From: Cryptomeria japonica
Lineage: Eukaryota > Streptophyta > Pinopsida > Cupressales > Cupressaceae
Assembly (NCBI RefSeq): GCF_030272615.1
Contig: NC_081411.1
Location: 159,975,471 to 160,039,470 of the forward strand
Direction of reading: 5' to 3'
Length of the DNA: 64,000 bases
Positions within the stretch are counted from its first letter, which is position 1. Each line of letters opens with the position of its first letter. The notes under the pieces are model-generated. The model was not told the origin of the DNA. It did not search any database and was given only the letters and a program-made list of their open reading frames with translations. The translations under genes were made by a program, and so were the position numbers. Below are positions 36,110-51,100 of this stretch, in pieces.

Positions 36110-39100
36110 GTCAGTTGAATTTTTATTCCTCTGATATTTTTTTAGTAGTATATCCAGACGTTTTAAAGTTGCAATCTTTTTAGCCTTACTCGTTTTTTTA
36201 AATTATTTCCAGAAATTTCACTAAATTTCATCTGTCCCGAGGAATAGATTTTTTAAGGGTTTATGGCCATCAGAGAGTAGTTTTTATTGGGAGATTCTCT
36301 TTACAGTGTAATATGTCTTAGATACCGTGATCTAGCTGTAGCTCGGAGGAGACTGTTATTGACTTTTTTTTGCCAAAGTTCTTTTGTTTTTATTTCAAGA
36401 AAATTCGCTTACGTCTAAGTTTGCTGCTTTTCGAGGGATAAATTTGTTAAGGGTAGATTCTTTAAACAGTGTAGCCTTTGGCTTAGATGACACGAATAGA
36501 ATCATCTCCTATGTCTTAAGTCACCCGAGACTTGGAGCATTATGTTTAAACCAATTTGATTTTTTAACACGTTTCATTCGGATTTGATAAAGGCCCTGTT
36601 ACACAATCCTCAATTATTTTCTACTTAAGTGTATGCAATTTGATTTCTTGCCATTTGAGTGTTACGGTTTGGGGATTAGTTGAAAATCTCATACCAATTG
36701 AGGTTTTAGTTTGAGTTCATTTATTTGGATTTTCTACTAGTGAAATTTATGATTTAAATCGTTAACTCTTTGTTTGATTGGAAAGAGAAATGCAAAACCT
36801 ATTTTGTGCCTTCCTGCTGTAGCATCTCACTGAAAGAATGATCCGCTACTGCACGTATGCGCTTATCTCAAAACAGAGTTGAGAGATTTAAGAAGATCCA
36901 CTTGTCTGCCAGAAACAGGCTATAACCTATGAGAAGTTGTAGGACTTTGTGAAAGCGACATCACTGTGCTTCATCAATAGGCAGTGGTTCAACCAGGCAC
37001 TGACTTGCATTTTTATATATAGAACCTCATAATTTGACCAGGTTAGGTTTTTGCTACTTAGCTACCAATTTAGGTCAGTTCACTATCTACTCAACAGCAG
37101 TGTTGTCGAATGGGTCCATCTTACTAACCAACAACCAACTTGGATCTACTTGTCCGCAGTGTGCCCTTATTAGTCTACAACCAGCTTCTTCACCAAGCCA
37201 GGGATTTTTTTGCCTTGGATTTTAGTAGTACTTCTTTGTCTCTTTTATTATCAGCTAGAATCTAGGGGATGCCACTAGGAATTACGCGTTGGACTCAATC
37301 AGTCTGGTCATTCTGTATAAGGCATTCTTATTCTTTGGCACACTCATGGTCGTAACTTCACTGTTTCGACTTACATGGACCAGAACAACTAATTACATCC
37401 TTTGCATAGACTTACTAATCTTTCTCCTCCTCTTAATGAATCTATGATTTTATATCTATTATCATTGATATCGAATTATCATGATTTTTGCCTTTTGCTT
37501 ACCTCTACATCATAGTGCAACATATAATCTGAATTTACTTTTCAATGCCACAGTCTATCATCATCGTATATTTTAAAATTAATGTTGGAGAATGCAATTT
37601 TTCTAATTTAATTTTTATTCCACCTAGGGAGGAGTAGTGAGAGTTCTGTTTCTTTTTAAACCTTTGAAATACTCAGGCCAAACTCCCAAATTCATCACTC
37701 CCACACACTTGTGCTCTATGTCAAATGGAGTTTGAGCATGGGTCTTTCACACAGTGACTCCCTGGCTCAACCACTAGATCAGAGATCCATCCACAAGGTA
37801 TCATTGTCTAATACCCTTTGTGAAAGGTAAAGGTATTTTTTTAGGGTACTGCCAAGTGAGACACCTATTTGGTGTATTGAGAACCCCCTTACATAAGCAT
37901 TGATAAAGTGAATTCTTTTTTTATTTACTTTACATGTTGTTCAGTGAATTAGACGATGTTGCCCCTCTATAGATTTGAACATTCAACCTCCAATAATGAG
38001 TACTTATAGCCTCAGCAGTATCAGGCAAATTTGTTTAATTTCTCTTTCACCATTCACATATTGCTGTTGTTTGAAAATGTATTTTATTTTATCAAATGCT
38101 CTTTTAACTTTTCAAATTGTTGTATTTTTTTTTTAGTGAGGGGCTTCTCCCTTTTTTTGGGTTCTCCCACTGGCCATTAGTCGTAGCTATTACTTATTAT
38201 TCCTTTTTATGCCCTCAGTCCTGTTGTTACATTTTGGTTATTTGTCAACATTGTTAAAATTTGAATTCTGGTTCAATTTCTTATTATGTGACTGTAATGT
38301 CCTTTCAACTGCATTTGGACTTCTTGGGCTGTAATTTAGACCAATAACTTCTTTTTTCTTATGTTGCAGAGTGGACTCTGTATGAGCAGGTAGCCATTGC
38401 AGCTCTGGATTGTCGGAATCTTGCCATTGCAAAGGTAATCTGATTTATTTGTTTCAATCTCTTTTTCTCCACATGATTGTTTTTCTTCTTTTTTTATACC
38501 ATGGAGTTATTATATTTTGTTAGGTCAGTTGGTCTCCTGGTTCCCATGTCAATATTCTGTAGCTTATCCTAGAAAACGTTTCCTTAAGAAGAGGATAGAA
38601 ATTTTAGGCCTAAGTAGTCAGTACAAATATATGGTTAAAAACTTAAATGAGAACTTGAGACAGGTTGTCAAGTTTATTATTATAAAAAAATTTGATTAAG
38701 CCTAATCTCCATGAGACTCCAGAATCTAGTTACTCAATTCGGATTGTTTGAACCAAATGTAGCCGGGTCTAGTTTTGGACTGGTCGTATTTAACTAATAT
38801 GGTTCAGGCTTTTCAATTTGTGTATAAATTTTACTGATATTTTTGTTTGAAAAATCCAGATTTGCAAATTATTTTGACCTCATGAAGGAATTAATATTTT
38901 TTGAACCTGGTAACTATGCTCCAGAATAGTTTTTATTTTTATTTTTTATCAAACTGCTACCTAAGGGGTAGCTCCTTTTTATATTAAAAGCAAATATGCT
39001 CCAGAATAGTTGTATGCATGTTTTCTGGTGAATATATCCATATATAGCTGCATCCTTATTTGTTTACCCACATGAACTAATTCGAAATGGCATCCACAAC

Positions 39101-42100
39101 CCCGTAGACATATCCTCACATCTCTAGGTGAATATATGATCTAGTGATTCATGCAAAATGAAAATATAAGTTGATGCTAGAATCTACATGAAGTTTTGTT
39201 TGGATTTAAATTTCCATTTTTTATTCATCACTTAAAAAACTGGAACTGTTCTGATTTTGTTTCTAAGGCGTATTTCGTGATTAGTTGTCTTCTTCATAAC
39301 AATTATTGAAGCTTTCTCTCATTGATCTTCTAATTATGATTTATATTTATTTAGATTTTGAGATTGTAAGTATTGACATTTTGGTGGGCCATTCTTTTTT
39401 AAATTTTTATCATCATTGCCAAAAGGATCTTAATGTTTTAGTTTATCTTAAAAGCTTAGGGATGGAGTTTGTGGATCTCGTCAACATTTTTCCAATTTAT
39501 TATTAGGTGTTATGGGTTGCAAAGAAAGAGCTTAAAAAGTAACAGAAAGAAGAATATAAAGAAATTAATAATTACTTTCAGCATGTTTAGTGTTTTGAAT
39601 TACAACTCAATTTAGAGAAAAATGTGGGAAGGGTATAAGACTTAGTTTTGGTATTAATTAAAACATTGAGGTAGAATAGAAAGAGTATACAATAAATAAG
39701 GAATAGAAGATGAGAAATATGCTTTTTGGTATTATAGAAGCAAGAAACAAGATGCATAATGGCGTATCTACATTGTGTTGTTACAGATGACGATGATCAA
39801 TTATCGGTAGTCTGTCTGACTAGAACTGAAACCTATGTTTTAGTTGAGTTCTGCACACTACTATTCTTAATATGTCAGTTTTCACTCTTCATTCTGTCAT
39901 CTTTATGTACACTTAAAATAACTCCCTTGCAACACAACAAAGTGCTCAAAAGTCATACGATGTTAAATTTTTAGTTGACATTGTTATTGTGTCACAGTGT
40001 AGGTCCTTGGTCTATGCTGTGGTCTGCAGTTGCAGATATCACAAGAAAATTATGATAAATTGTGATTTCTTGCTACATGCCCCGTGTGTGAGTTTTTGAC
40101 TAATTTTATTGCTGAAAATCACCTCTGCCAAAATTACTTGACAATTTTGTCTGAATTTATGCTGATTTGACTCTTCTGTGAATTTTTCCTTTTTTCCCTA
40201 AATATCCTTAACACTAAACCTAATTTTTTCCTGTTTTTTCAAACACCCCAATCCTGACCTGATTTTTCTTGATTAAATCATATGATTTATTGAAAAATCT
40301 TTGTCTTTTGGTTAGCTAATTTAGTTTGGAGAATGATTGCTATGCTTTGGTTAATGTTTCCTCATTTATTTTTTGGTCAGTCAAGTTGCATGAGAATTTA
40401 AAAGCAGTAATAATGTGAGCAATTTATGATTAGGTGTTTTTGCTTGGTAAAATCATTGAGTGCAAGCCATAAGTACTTGTTATTAAATTAATATTGTTCT
40501 TGAACATCAAGGTAAAAAATAAGCATTACAAGCATTGATAGAACAGTAAATAAGTATAGATCAAATGACATTTGACCTTTTATAAATTTATATGGTTCTT
40601 GACATTAGATTTTCTACACGACCTTTGACCCATGGAATGTTCCTTTTCATGTTTGTTAATGTCAAATCACAATATCTGCCACTTTGCAACAATGCCATTG
40701 GTACATATGATTAATAATGCCAATTCTGTACCTAATTAATCATGTTTGAGAAGTGAATGGTTGCTCTAATCTCCTGCTTTGGGAAGTGAGTGCATGAAGG
40801 ATGAGTGAATGATCTTGGAATGGCCTAAGGGTGTTAAGATGTGGCCCAGGAATGTGTTGTAAAATATATTATAAGATTGGAGTGAAGAATTGTGGTGTGT
40901 TTATATATTTCTGCCCAAGTTTTCCATGAATGAAGTATACTTGAAAAGAATGAAAAACTATATCTTTATATTCTTCATGTTATTGCTTGGTTGGATATGG
41001 ATTTCACTTATCTCTTAGGGAATCACATGTTTCCAGGGAATCTTGAGAAGGATGTTTTATCACTGTTTCTTATATTGAATTTGGTTGGTAATTTTAACAT
41101 ACAGATATTAGCATTTGTTTTTGCAAATACACATATGGTTTGGTGAAAATCGCATTTTGAAAATCAGGAAATTTATTGGTGTGTTCTTTTGTTGCTTTTT
41201 TTAGGATTGTATTCAAACTCTCATGAAGAAATTTCCTGACAGCATCAGAGTTGGTAAGAAATGTTATACCTTTCTCCATTAGGATTTGAAGATTAATGAT
41301 AAATAAATCAGATACTTTTTTATTATACTTCATCTATGGCCAAAATTTGTTTCACATGTGCATTTTTTAAGGTTATATTGTTTTTATGCTAGCAAAAATA
41401 TCTTAAATATGTTGATCTAAAAGATGCCTAGAGAAATCAATTTCGAGGCATCTATATTGGATTTGTGACATATGTTAGATAGGCACCTTGAGATTGATAT
41501 CTCTCGGTGTCTTTTAGGTAGATACATTTAAGCTATCTATGTTATTAGTTTATTAGGTTTTTAATTTTCCAAGCTTGTTAAATCTCTCTCTCTCTCTTCC
41601 TCTCTCTCTCTCTATCACCACACACAATTGGGCTATATATATCACCATGCATGACTGGTTGTAATGAAGGTTTGGTGTGTAAATGGCCATCAAGTTTAGT
41701 TTAAGGAGTTTTTGTTATCCACTCTGTACTTACAACCTCCCCTTGCTGCCATTGTAGTTACGCCTCTTGATGTAATGAATATAGTGTAACATATTGCCAT
41801 TGATATCAGGAAGGTTGGAAGGAATGTGGTTTGAAGCAAAAGGATCCTGGGAGCAAGCAACTAAAGTATACTCAGGCCTGTTGGAAGAGCACCCATTAGA
41901 TCAAGTAGGTTCTGTTCTTAAATCTGATTATCATAAATTTATTATTTTTTTCCAAGGACAAACATCACATTGGACATTTCTTAATGTTTTAACCTAAATC
42001 ATTTATTTCTTGGCAAAAATGGAAATTGGTAGCTTATGATTTTATAACAGCACCAATGTGCTAGATATTCTAAATCCAATGATGTAAATACATCACAAAT

Positions 42101-45100
42101 TTAGTTTATCTCTAAACAACAGATTTTTTTTGAATAAACCTTTAGAATTTAATATTACTTAATAAATAATATGTGCATGCTATAAGTTTTAAAATATATG
42201 TATTATACAATTTATGCATAAAATCTAATAACTTACAGTGACCATATTTTTTGAAATAGATTTATGAATACAGAGATATATGTCAATATTAATATTTTGT
42301 GGGGACCACATTTGCTTCTGGAATAAATGCTTCTCATATACCCAGCCATACATCTGAAATTGAAGGCAAGATTCACATTTGGGTTCGAATAGGGCAGAAA
42401 TTAAAGTTTTTAGCTGTGGGTATTCTTTTGGAGGTTTTCTTAGAGGTAGGCAACTGAGTTAGAACTTTCTTTTGGAGATTTTAAGGCTCTTTTGGAATTA
42501 TTGGAAGAGGACATAGAGTTTGGAGGTCATATTTCCTTCCTGTGCAAGGTGTTAGAATTGTGGAGCTGGTTGCTTCAGTGTTTGGTCAAGTTTTGTTCCA
42601 TTTTGGAGACGTCTAGGTCCCTGGAATAATCTGCAATCAATTTGAATCGTTTTGGATGTCATTCCAATATTTGGTGATTATTCTATAGAGTTGCCCTGGT
42701 TCTTGGGCACTTGAAATTTATTGCTGAAGCACTCAGACCTGCAAATTTTCTCTCTTAGGCAGCTGGAGTGACTTCTCCTTGCTGGACAGATATATTTCTT
42801 GAAGCTGTGAATGGTTGAATGGTAGTTTACTGTGTGGGAAAGCTTTCTTGCTTGGACACCATAGAGTTGCAATTCTCAGAATTGATCATGCATCCTTGCT
42901 CGAATTTTCAGACCTGCTGGAGATTTATTCGTAGCTAAGAAACCGTTGGGAGTGTTTGTAAGTGGGAAGTTGAGGCTTGGTCAAAGTTTATGTATCTGTA
43001 GAGTCAACTGAACCTTGTAGCAGATCTGTCCACTTCTGCTGTTCAATCAGAACCTTCATATTGTCATTTCCAGCCTCCTTATTGAGGTATTTGCTTAAAA
43101 AATCTCTGCACGAGTATGTTATTAAAAAAGCTATGACATCAGAGTGATTCCTTATGCTTCTGTAAAAAAAATGAAACATGTTTCTTGATAAACTTCAAAC
43201 AAACAAATGCAATTTTTTTTTTTTTGGTGTTAGACACTACAATCCATTTGAATTCCATGTGCATCAATGAAAAATCCAAGATAGGAGATGGATGTTTGAC
43301 CAAAAGAACACTTAGAAAAGTTGGCATACAAATTGTTCAGTTTAAGTGTGCAAAGAACATGTTCTAAATGTTGAAGGTGCACTTTCCAAATGTGAGAAAA
43401 GACAACAAGATCAACTAGGAAGACAATAACAAATTTGTCAAAACAATCTCTAAAGGTCTCATTTATCAATCACATGAAAGTGGTGGTAGCATTTGTTTGG
43501 CCAAATGGTATCATAAGCCAATTGAAAAGACTTATTTTGGTCTAGAATGATGTCTACCATGCATCTTCTATGTGTACTTGACTTGATAATACTCACTTTT
43601 TAGATAAATCTTGGAGAAAAAATTGGTATCTTGGAGTTGATCCAAAAGGACATCAATGAAAGGGAGTGGATATCTATTTTTTATGGTGATCTTGTTCAAT
43701 GTCTGGAAATCAACACAAAGTTGCCAAGTTCCATCCTTCTTGAGCACAAGTAAAATCGGTGACTCACAAGGGGATTTACTTGGTTTGATGAAACTTTTGG
43801 ACAACAAATCTTGAATTTGCCTTTTGATTTCATCACTTTGGGGAATTGATTGTCAATACAATGGGGCACTAGGAAAAAGTGTAGCAAGAAGAATGTCAAT
43901 AGTGTGATTGATTGCTCACTTTAGGGGAAGCGTCTTTGGCTTCTATGTAATAAGCAATCTTAGATTTTGAAACAAATTCTTTTTGCAATTTCCCATCGTT
44001 CACAAAACGGGCATTTTGTCAAACAATTTGCATACAACTCATAGAGAAATCTTGAATTCATTGGTTTAAAACAGGCTGTAACAATACATTCAAATATCCT
44101 TCATGTAGACATCATAATAGTCAATGTTAAATAACAAAGGCAACAAAGACAACAAAGACCACACAATTCTAGGAAGAGGCAGCTAGGCAACAAAGACCTC
44201 ACAATTCTTCCAATTCAGTCTCCTCATTCCTTATGCCTCTCTTTTCTGACCTGGACAATAGTTTTTAAGAGTCCAAACTGTGGTAGGATTCTCCTTTTTA
44301 TGGCTTAGTAGGATTCCTTAAACTTGGTGATTCAAGTTTGATGTTTTTTATATGCCCTGTGAGTTGGTGATAGGGACAAGGAGCAGACCCAAATTCATTT
44401 GAACGCTTTCATATTTTACCCTTTTAATATGCGTTGAGGATGGGATGTGCTATGGCTCACCATATTAAATTACCACGCCCCCTTCTTAATCTCCTGGCTA
44501 TTTATCTTTAACAATTGTTGACTTGCTGAAGTGGTAGGTAGGAAAATTGAGCTTCCACGACTTTTCAAGGTGGGCAACATCCCTTTTTTCAATACCCCAA
44601 AAGACTAGTTGATTATCCACAAAGTCCAATTAACCTTGAACTCCTCTCAAGGCTGCGCTTAGTTTCAAAAAACCTTCCCACATCTATCCGAAAGGCCACA
44701 ACCTCATCAAGATAAAATATAATATCAATGGTGAATTGTTTTTCAAGCAATGTTAGATGGAAATGTTTATAGAGACCCACCGACAGCAAATACCTAGAAC
44801 CATTGTTGTACTACTCGTGACTCGGTTCGACTCGCCAAGCCCCTGAGAAAAAAACTCGGGAAAAACTCGGCAACGTAAAAACACACTTAATTTTAATAAA
44901 AAATGCATCTTTTTTGCAAAATTTAATGAGAAGATGCATCCAATGGGTCAATAAATGATAACACAAAAGAAACAAGCTGATTCTAGATATATTTAAATGC
45001 AAAGTGTCTACAAAATCGCATCCTCATGAGGAATGCTGATGGCTGGAAGCAAAATAGTAAATAGTTTTTGTAAAACCAAAAGTAAATAAATCATTACAAA

Positions 45101-48100
45101 TTACAATTACAACTTCCTCTTCCCAGTTCTAGCTAAAACTAGGGGGGAGGTAAAAATAGAGGGTCTAGTCCTAGAAGTCTGTAGTGGGCGTGACTATGCC
45201 TCCTCGCTCGGTATGGCTGGCTCATCATCCATCCTGGATGAAGCTATGTCTCCACCTGCTTGTGGCACTGGCAATGACTCCTCATCCTCATCATCTTCCT
45301 CCTCAATGTCATCTAGCGTGAAACCAAATCCCCCCCCCCCCTCCTCCATAGCTTGCCTCTCCAAATCAGTGTTGCCATCCTCAGAAAACAATGGAGGCTG
45401 CTCTTGTGATGTCCAATCACTGTAAGGATCTATATCATCCAAGTCAAGTGGACCACCTGCTACTTCCTCTACCTTCCTTATGCGCAATCGAAGATTATAT
45501 TGCACAAAGACAAGGTCATTGAGGTGTTTTTGAGCTAGCTTGCTCCTCTTCTTTGTGTAGATGGCTTCAAACAAGCTCTAATTGTGCTCACAACTGGATG
45601 AACTACAAGGTTGACATAAGATTTTGATGGCAAATTTTTTGAGATTTGGGGTATTTCCACCCCAACTTTGCCACCAAGCATCTGCAAATTAAAATTAGGT
45701 TGAAAGTAGCACCCCTCGTTGGGGTTTGAGGGTGAGAAAAAGAGGGGTAGAGAGATAGGTCTAGATCTTGGTAGAGATCTACAAACGCGCAATATTTGAA
45801 ATTTCATCATTCATACTCATAGTTTCAAACTTTCAACTCTAAAATGTATAATACCATGATTTCTTCAATGCTAATTATGTTGTTATATGGAGCCTAATTA
45901 GACTTTGAGGTTAAATTTTCCCTACTTCCATCAGCGCAGTTTCCCCTCTATATTTTTCAACGGGGGTTTGGGGGCAGTGCCCCCAAGTTGGGGTCAAGGG
46001 GCAGCGCCCCTTGCGCGCTCCCCCTTGACTGGAAAAAATACTTTTATTATTTTATAAAGGTGTCGGGTGTTATAAAGTATAAGAAAGGAAAAAGACATAT
46101 TGAAATGCCACTTATACTTAAATGTTATATTTCATGTGTATATTCTGATGAAGAGAATGAAACTGACCTGAAAAAACAAAAATTGATAATTTTTTCACAT
46201 GTTTGGGCCTCTTTTTTTAGTCTAGCCGAGTTTTTAAAAGAAACTCGCCGAGTTTTTGCGATCACTCGGCGAGTTTTTGCTGTGAGTTAAAGTCGTAAAA
46301 ACTCGCAGAGCTCAAAAACTCGGCAAGTTTTTGAAACTCGCCGAGTACCATGCGAGTGTTCCATCTATGCCCAAAACTATAAAAATAATTAAATCTTCAA
46401 CACCAAACTGTTACCTCCAAATCTCAGTACATTTGTGAATTTTGAGTGCTTCCATCTGCAATTGGTTAGGGGAGATTTCTCACTATCGAAACCAAATTTC
46501 CCTTAGGGTTTTTGTCCCAAGGATTAAAAAACTGAACACAATGCAAACTTGCAAAAGGGTTCTGTTGAATGAACAACCAAAATGCCGAAATGAGTCTCTA
46601 AAGCCTCTTTTATAACCTTCTAGGGGGTCGTTCTAGAAATTGTATTTGTAAATCACCTTTTAAACCTTTTTTTGCTCTATAAAATGATGTAGTTTATCTT
46701 TACTTTTTCGGCACTTTAGTCACTTGAAATTCACCCTAATAAATAATTAATATAAGTTTTCCTTTTAATTTAGCTTTTGACAGTTTAACTTTTAATTATT
46801 TAATATTTTAATTAATTTCCACTCATCTGCCCAAGGTTACAAAAAATACAAAATTAGCTCGGAGGTGAATTCAGAATGCGCCAATATACTCCAAAGCTTG
46901 CTGCTTATCCAATGCAATGAAAATTGATACTTTTTAAAAATGGAATATTCCTCCAAGAAGTATGGAATGCACCTAGACTGACGAGTTTGGCCTGGAAAGC
47001 ATCAATAGACTCATCTTGATCTCCTGAATTCAATGCTACTAATTGAACTTCATATCGAAAAGGTTGGCACTCTCTAAGAAAGTTGGAGCTTACATAGATG
47101 TTTGAATGACCGAAAAATGGGGACATTTCATTCTAAAACACATGTGAATAGGATTGCTACAATTTGTAAAGAGCAACATGTGGTTTGGACATAGTGACTT
47201 ATGCTTTAGAATCATAAGATTGTGGACTTATAAAAGTTAATGCAAGCTCTTGTGCTTGATTAATAGCCTTACATGCTTGTTGGGGGTTGAGTACCAGATT
47301 TGTGATGCTCTTAGTAGTTAGTACATTTGATTACGAATGTCTTATTATACTATTGTAGAGTATATGTGTTATTCAAGGCATCCTAATGAGCTTTCCTATC
47401 ATACTAATAGGGTTTACCGACCAACAAACCACAACAATTAGTAGTGGTCACATCACAAGTGACCTCAACAACAAATTTTGGATGATGTGCAAAAAACCTA
47501 ATGCACGTGTGTGTGATATATGCGGATGAACCACCGACATCTTATGTGAATATGGATGAGGATATAGATCCATCAATAGATGCAATTTGTCAACAATGGA
47601 CCTTGCGGTCAATTCTCTCTGCAAACCATTATTGATGATACAATCCACAAAGATATCGTGTGTTAAGTGGCACAAGTAACAAACAAATTGTCAAGTCCCT
47701 TTGAAGTAAAATGATGGTTCATCAATCTGACCTTTTTGAGTCTACCTTTCAACTCTTAATATGCATTGTCATCACCAAAACTCTTGATGGCAGCATTCTT
47801 CTTTTTCACTTTAGGAGACTATACAATTGAACTCTTCTTCAAACTAAAACATTTGAACTTTTCATGAGCCCTATTTACAATAAGTACAAAACTCAGCAAA
47901 CTTCTAGTATAAAAAAGAAGAATGTATACAATGAGAAGAGGAAGGAGAAGAAAAATAATCTCTTTCAAAGAATTATGGTGTGATTGAGAATTTGAGGCTT
48001 TGAAAGGACTTGTAGAAAAGGAATGCTGAGATGATCAAGATTGGCAACAAGTTTTTCTTTTGTCAATTGTGCTTGGTAGAATGCAACATCTAGTGTTCCA

Positions 48101-51100
48101 AGGATAGTGTATTTCATCTCTAGGATAGGTGTTCTTGTAATCTGCTCATGAACTTGAGAATTAGAGTAGAAGTTGGATTTGACACAATGTAATATCCTCA
48201 ATCATTTGAGCTGTTAGATGCTGTCTTGCACAAACATTTGATGAACTTGTTGCAATTGGATCTTGGTCATTGTTGGAAGATAAAATGCAACCTTAATAGT
48301 GTGACAAGTTGATGCTCTGTGTTGATAGGATTTAGAGCATTTGGGTGTTTAGTGACCAAGACCTTATGACACTAGAGATTTAATTTCACAAAGGGTACCT
48401 TATTGGCTTTAGGAACTTGGTTATACTCAAACCAAGTCTCCATGTGAAGGACCCAATTGTACAGGTAATCGAGATCTCAAGATCTATTAGAGATCTTGAC
48501 CTTGCTATTGGTTGTTGAATGGTACCCCCTAAGGGCAAGAAGTGCTTGAACAATAGAAATGCCATTGATTTTATTAGTCAATGCGGGTACCACTCAAGTG
48601 AGCTCATCAACTCTCTCAACTAGATTAGTGGCCATGCTATTATGAGTTGAGTCAATAATAGATAGTTTGAGATTATTTTTTGAAATGACATAATTTTGAT
48701 GCTATATTTGATTTCTCCTCAAACAATTAGGTCCTTTCAAAAGAGTTGCATTAAAAAGTGGTATTGTATGAGTGCAAAAATGTGTTCAGAATGCTCTAGA
48801 AATGGGTACTATATATGGAGTCTAAGAGCAAATTGGAAATATCTTGAGTTGGAAGTACAAATTATACAAAATGTATTTTACGACTACATCAATTCGAAAA
48901 AATAGGCAAGAGCAAAGATCAATAGGGCAAGAGCAACACTGATAATAATATTAATTTTCATAAATTTTCTAGAATTTTGTGCACATATCATAACAATGAC
49001 CAAAATATCAAGTTGAAACTTCAACTCTTCATAACTAGGCCCTTGTGAGTTGTATTTCAATAGAACAAAAGACAATCTTGACTTCCTCAACAACTTTGGA
49101 TGCTATGGTGCTAACCAATATTTGTTTTGATGCTTCTACAAAAAGTTTGTTGATGAGAGCATCAAAACTCAAATCAAATGGATTGGAAAATAAACCCAAA
49201 CTCACGGATTGGAAAATGATCCAATACTAATTGATATGGAATCAAGTAGAGCAACGGTTGGCGATCAAATTCAACACAAAAGAAACAATAATCTTTACAA
49301 AAATAAAGTGCAAAGTTGATTCCAAACTTGATTAATTTGATAAGAAAACATCCACAATTATATAGGCACACGTATGCCAAAATTATAGGATTTGAGAATA
49401 TATTCTAATTCTGAACATGAAGTGCAAAACAAAAAAATTTAACAAATAGTTAACTAAAGCTAACCTTCTACGAACTAGGAAACTAACTTTCGACTTTTAG
49501 CTTTTACATAGGATTAAATAAACTAATAGAATAATAAAATAAGCTGATTGCTAAGGTCTATATTATGGTCTATGAATCCTCATCAATATATGCTATGTAC
49601 CTAGGGATATGATATTATAATGTATACGGGTGGATGGAGATGCAACATGTGGCACACATCCCTTAGGATAGTTGTATGGGTACTAGGTAATTATGAGGTC
49701 TGCATGGGTTTAGTGCTTTACCCCTACTTTATGTTGCTAGTAGATATTTGAGTAGTATGATATTGTATTTGAGATCTCTTTGAGAAATAGCATGGAGTGG
49801 CTTCTTCCATAATGAGTATTGTATGGTGTTACCCTACCTTATGGGTTTATTCTATTTCTACATATAGACACACGCATGCACCCTTACTAATAATAATTAA
49901 TAATTATTATTTATTAATATTCTATTCACTGACAACTTTTTGAATATTTTTTTCCTTTCTTTCCTTCTTTAGTTTCTCATTTAAAGGGCTTTATGTCTTT
50001 TTTTATTTATTCTCACAAATATGAATATAAATATTACAAACACATCAATTAATTTCTTAATGACTTATTATTATTCTACATTATTTATTCGGTTATTTTA
50101 AACTGTTTTTTTTGTGTTTATTCTTCAGCTTTTAATAGTCTTCCTTTTTTTATTTCCTTGTTTTCTGATCTGTACCATGTTCCCCTTGTCTATTTAATGA
50201 GCACTGGTTTGCAATTCTTTCATTTATATCTTCATCTTAATGATGGATCACAGAGTGTGATCCAAAATGTTTCTGTAATTTCTTTTAGACTGTTAACATC
50301 CAGAAGCATTCTTGATCACTTTTACATAGAATTAGTTAAATGATAAGCTTTCCTACTTAAAGTGATGGATCTTCATTTTAAATGTAGCCATTTTAATGAT
50401 AAAAAACACGCACAGGTTAATAAAATTGAAATATGTAAGCCTGCTGCATATGCTGCACCATACAATTTATAATTAGATTGTGTTATTATGCCTTAAGAGC
50501 ATTTTTTGTTGGAAGAAAGAAATATTGCAATGCAAGAAATATTAGAAGAAAGTGGTTTGGTTCCTTGGATGATCCAGACAAATTTGCAATTTTACAGAGG
50601 TTGTTTTCTTGAAGATTTATCTTAATATGGTAAAACTATTTATAACTATTGCATTGTTGAATTAATTTACCTGAATGTAAATTGGAAAATGAGGAATTTT
50701 AGTAGAAGCAGCAACCACAAGCTCTGTATATAGGTGCTGATTAATTTTGAAAATTCATTTCAGTAATTCAAGAAGTTCACTCTTCAAATCATCCTTTATC
50801 TATTTGGGATGTCTATTTTGTCTTTCTTTAAATTTCATATTCTATATATCAACAGTTCCCCTGCCAAACAATAGGTAATTGAATAGTAGATAATTACTTG
50901 TTGCATTAACAGTTCTCACATCAAATTATTAGACCAGGTGGTCCAGCTATAATTTATATGTTCTTAACGTTTCATTTTAGGTGGAAGTTAAAAGCTTTGT
51001 TGGGTCTGTAAGATTTGGGTGGTAGTGAATTCTAGTTGTGTTACATTGGTTCTTCCATGCCTACTATGTTTGCTTAGTCCGTTTATTACAATGTTTTGGT

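Noticed and set aside
36110-36183. Extension of EMC2 exon 1 into the following bases
   Set aside because: The frame stays open by chance; the donor at 36109 joins in phase to the conserved EWTLYEQ exon.
37034-37225. 63-codon frame in EMC2 intron 1
   Set aside because: No domain, no repeats, no splice logic; random open frame.
45213-45425. Ser-rich 70-codon + strand frame
   Set aside because: Antisense shadow of the acidic tail of the hAT transposase exon.
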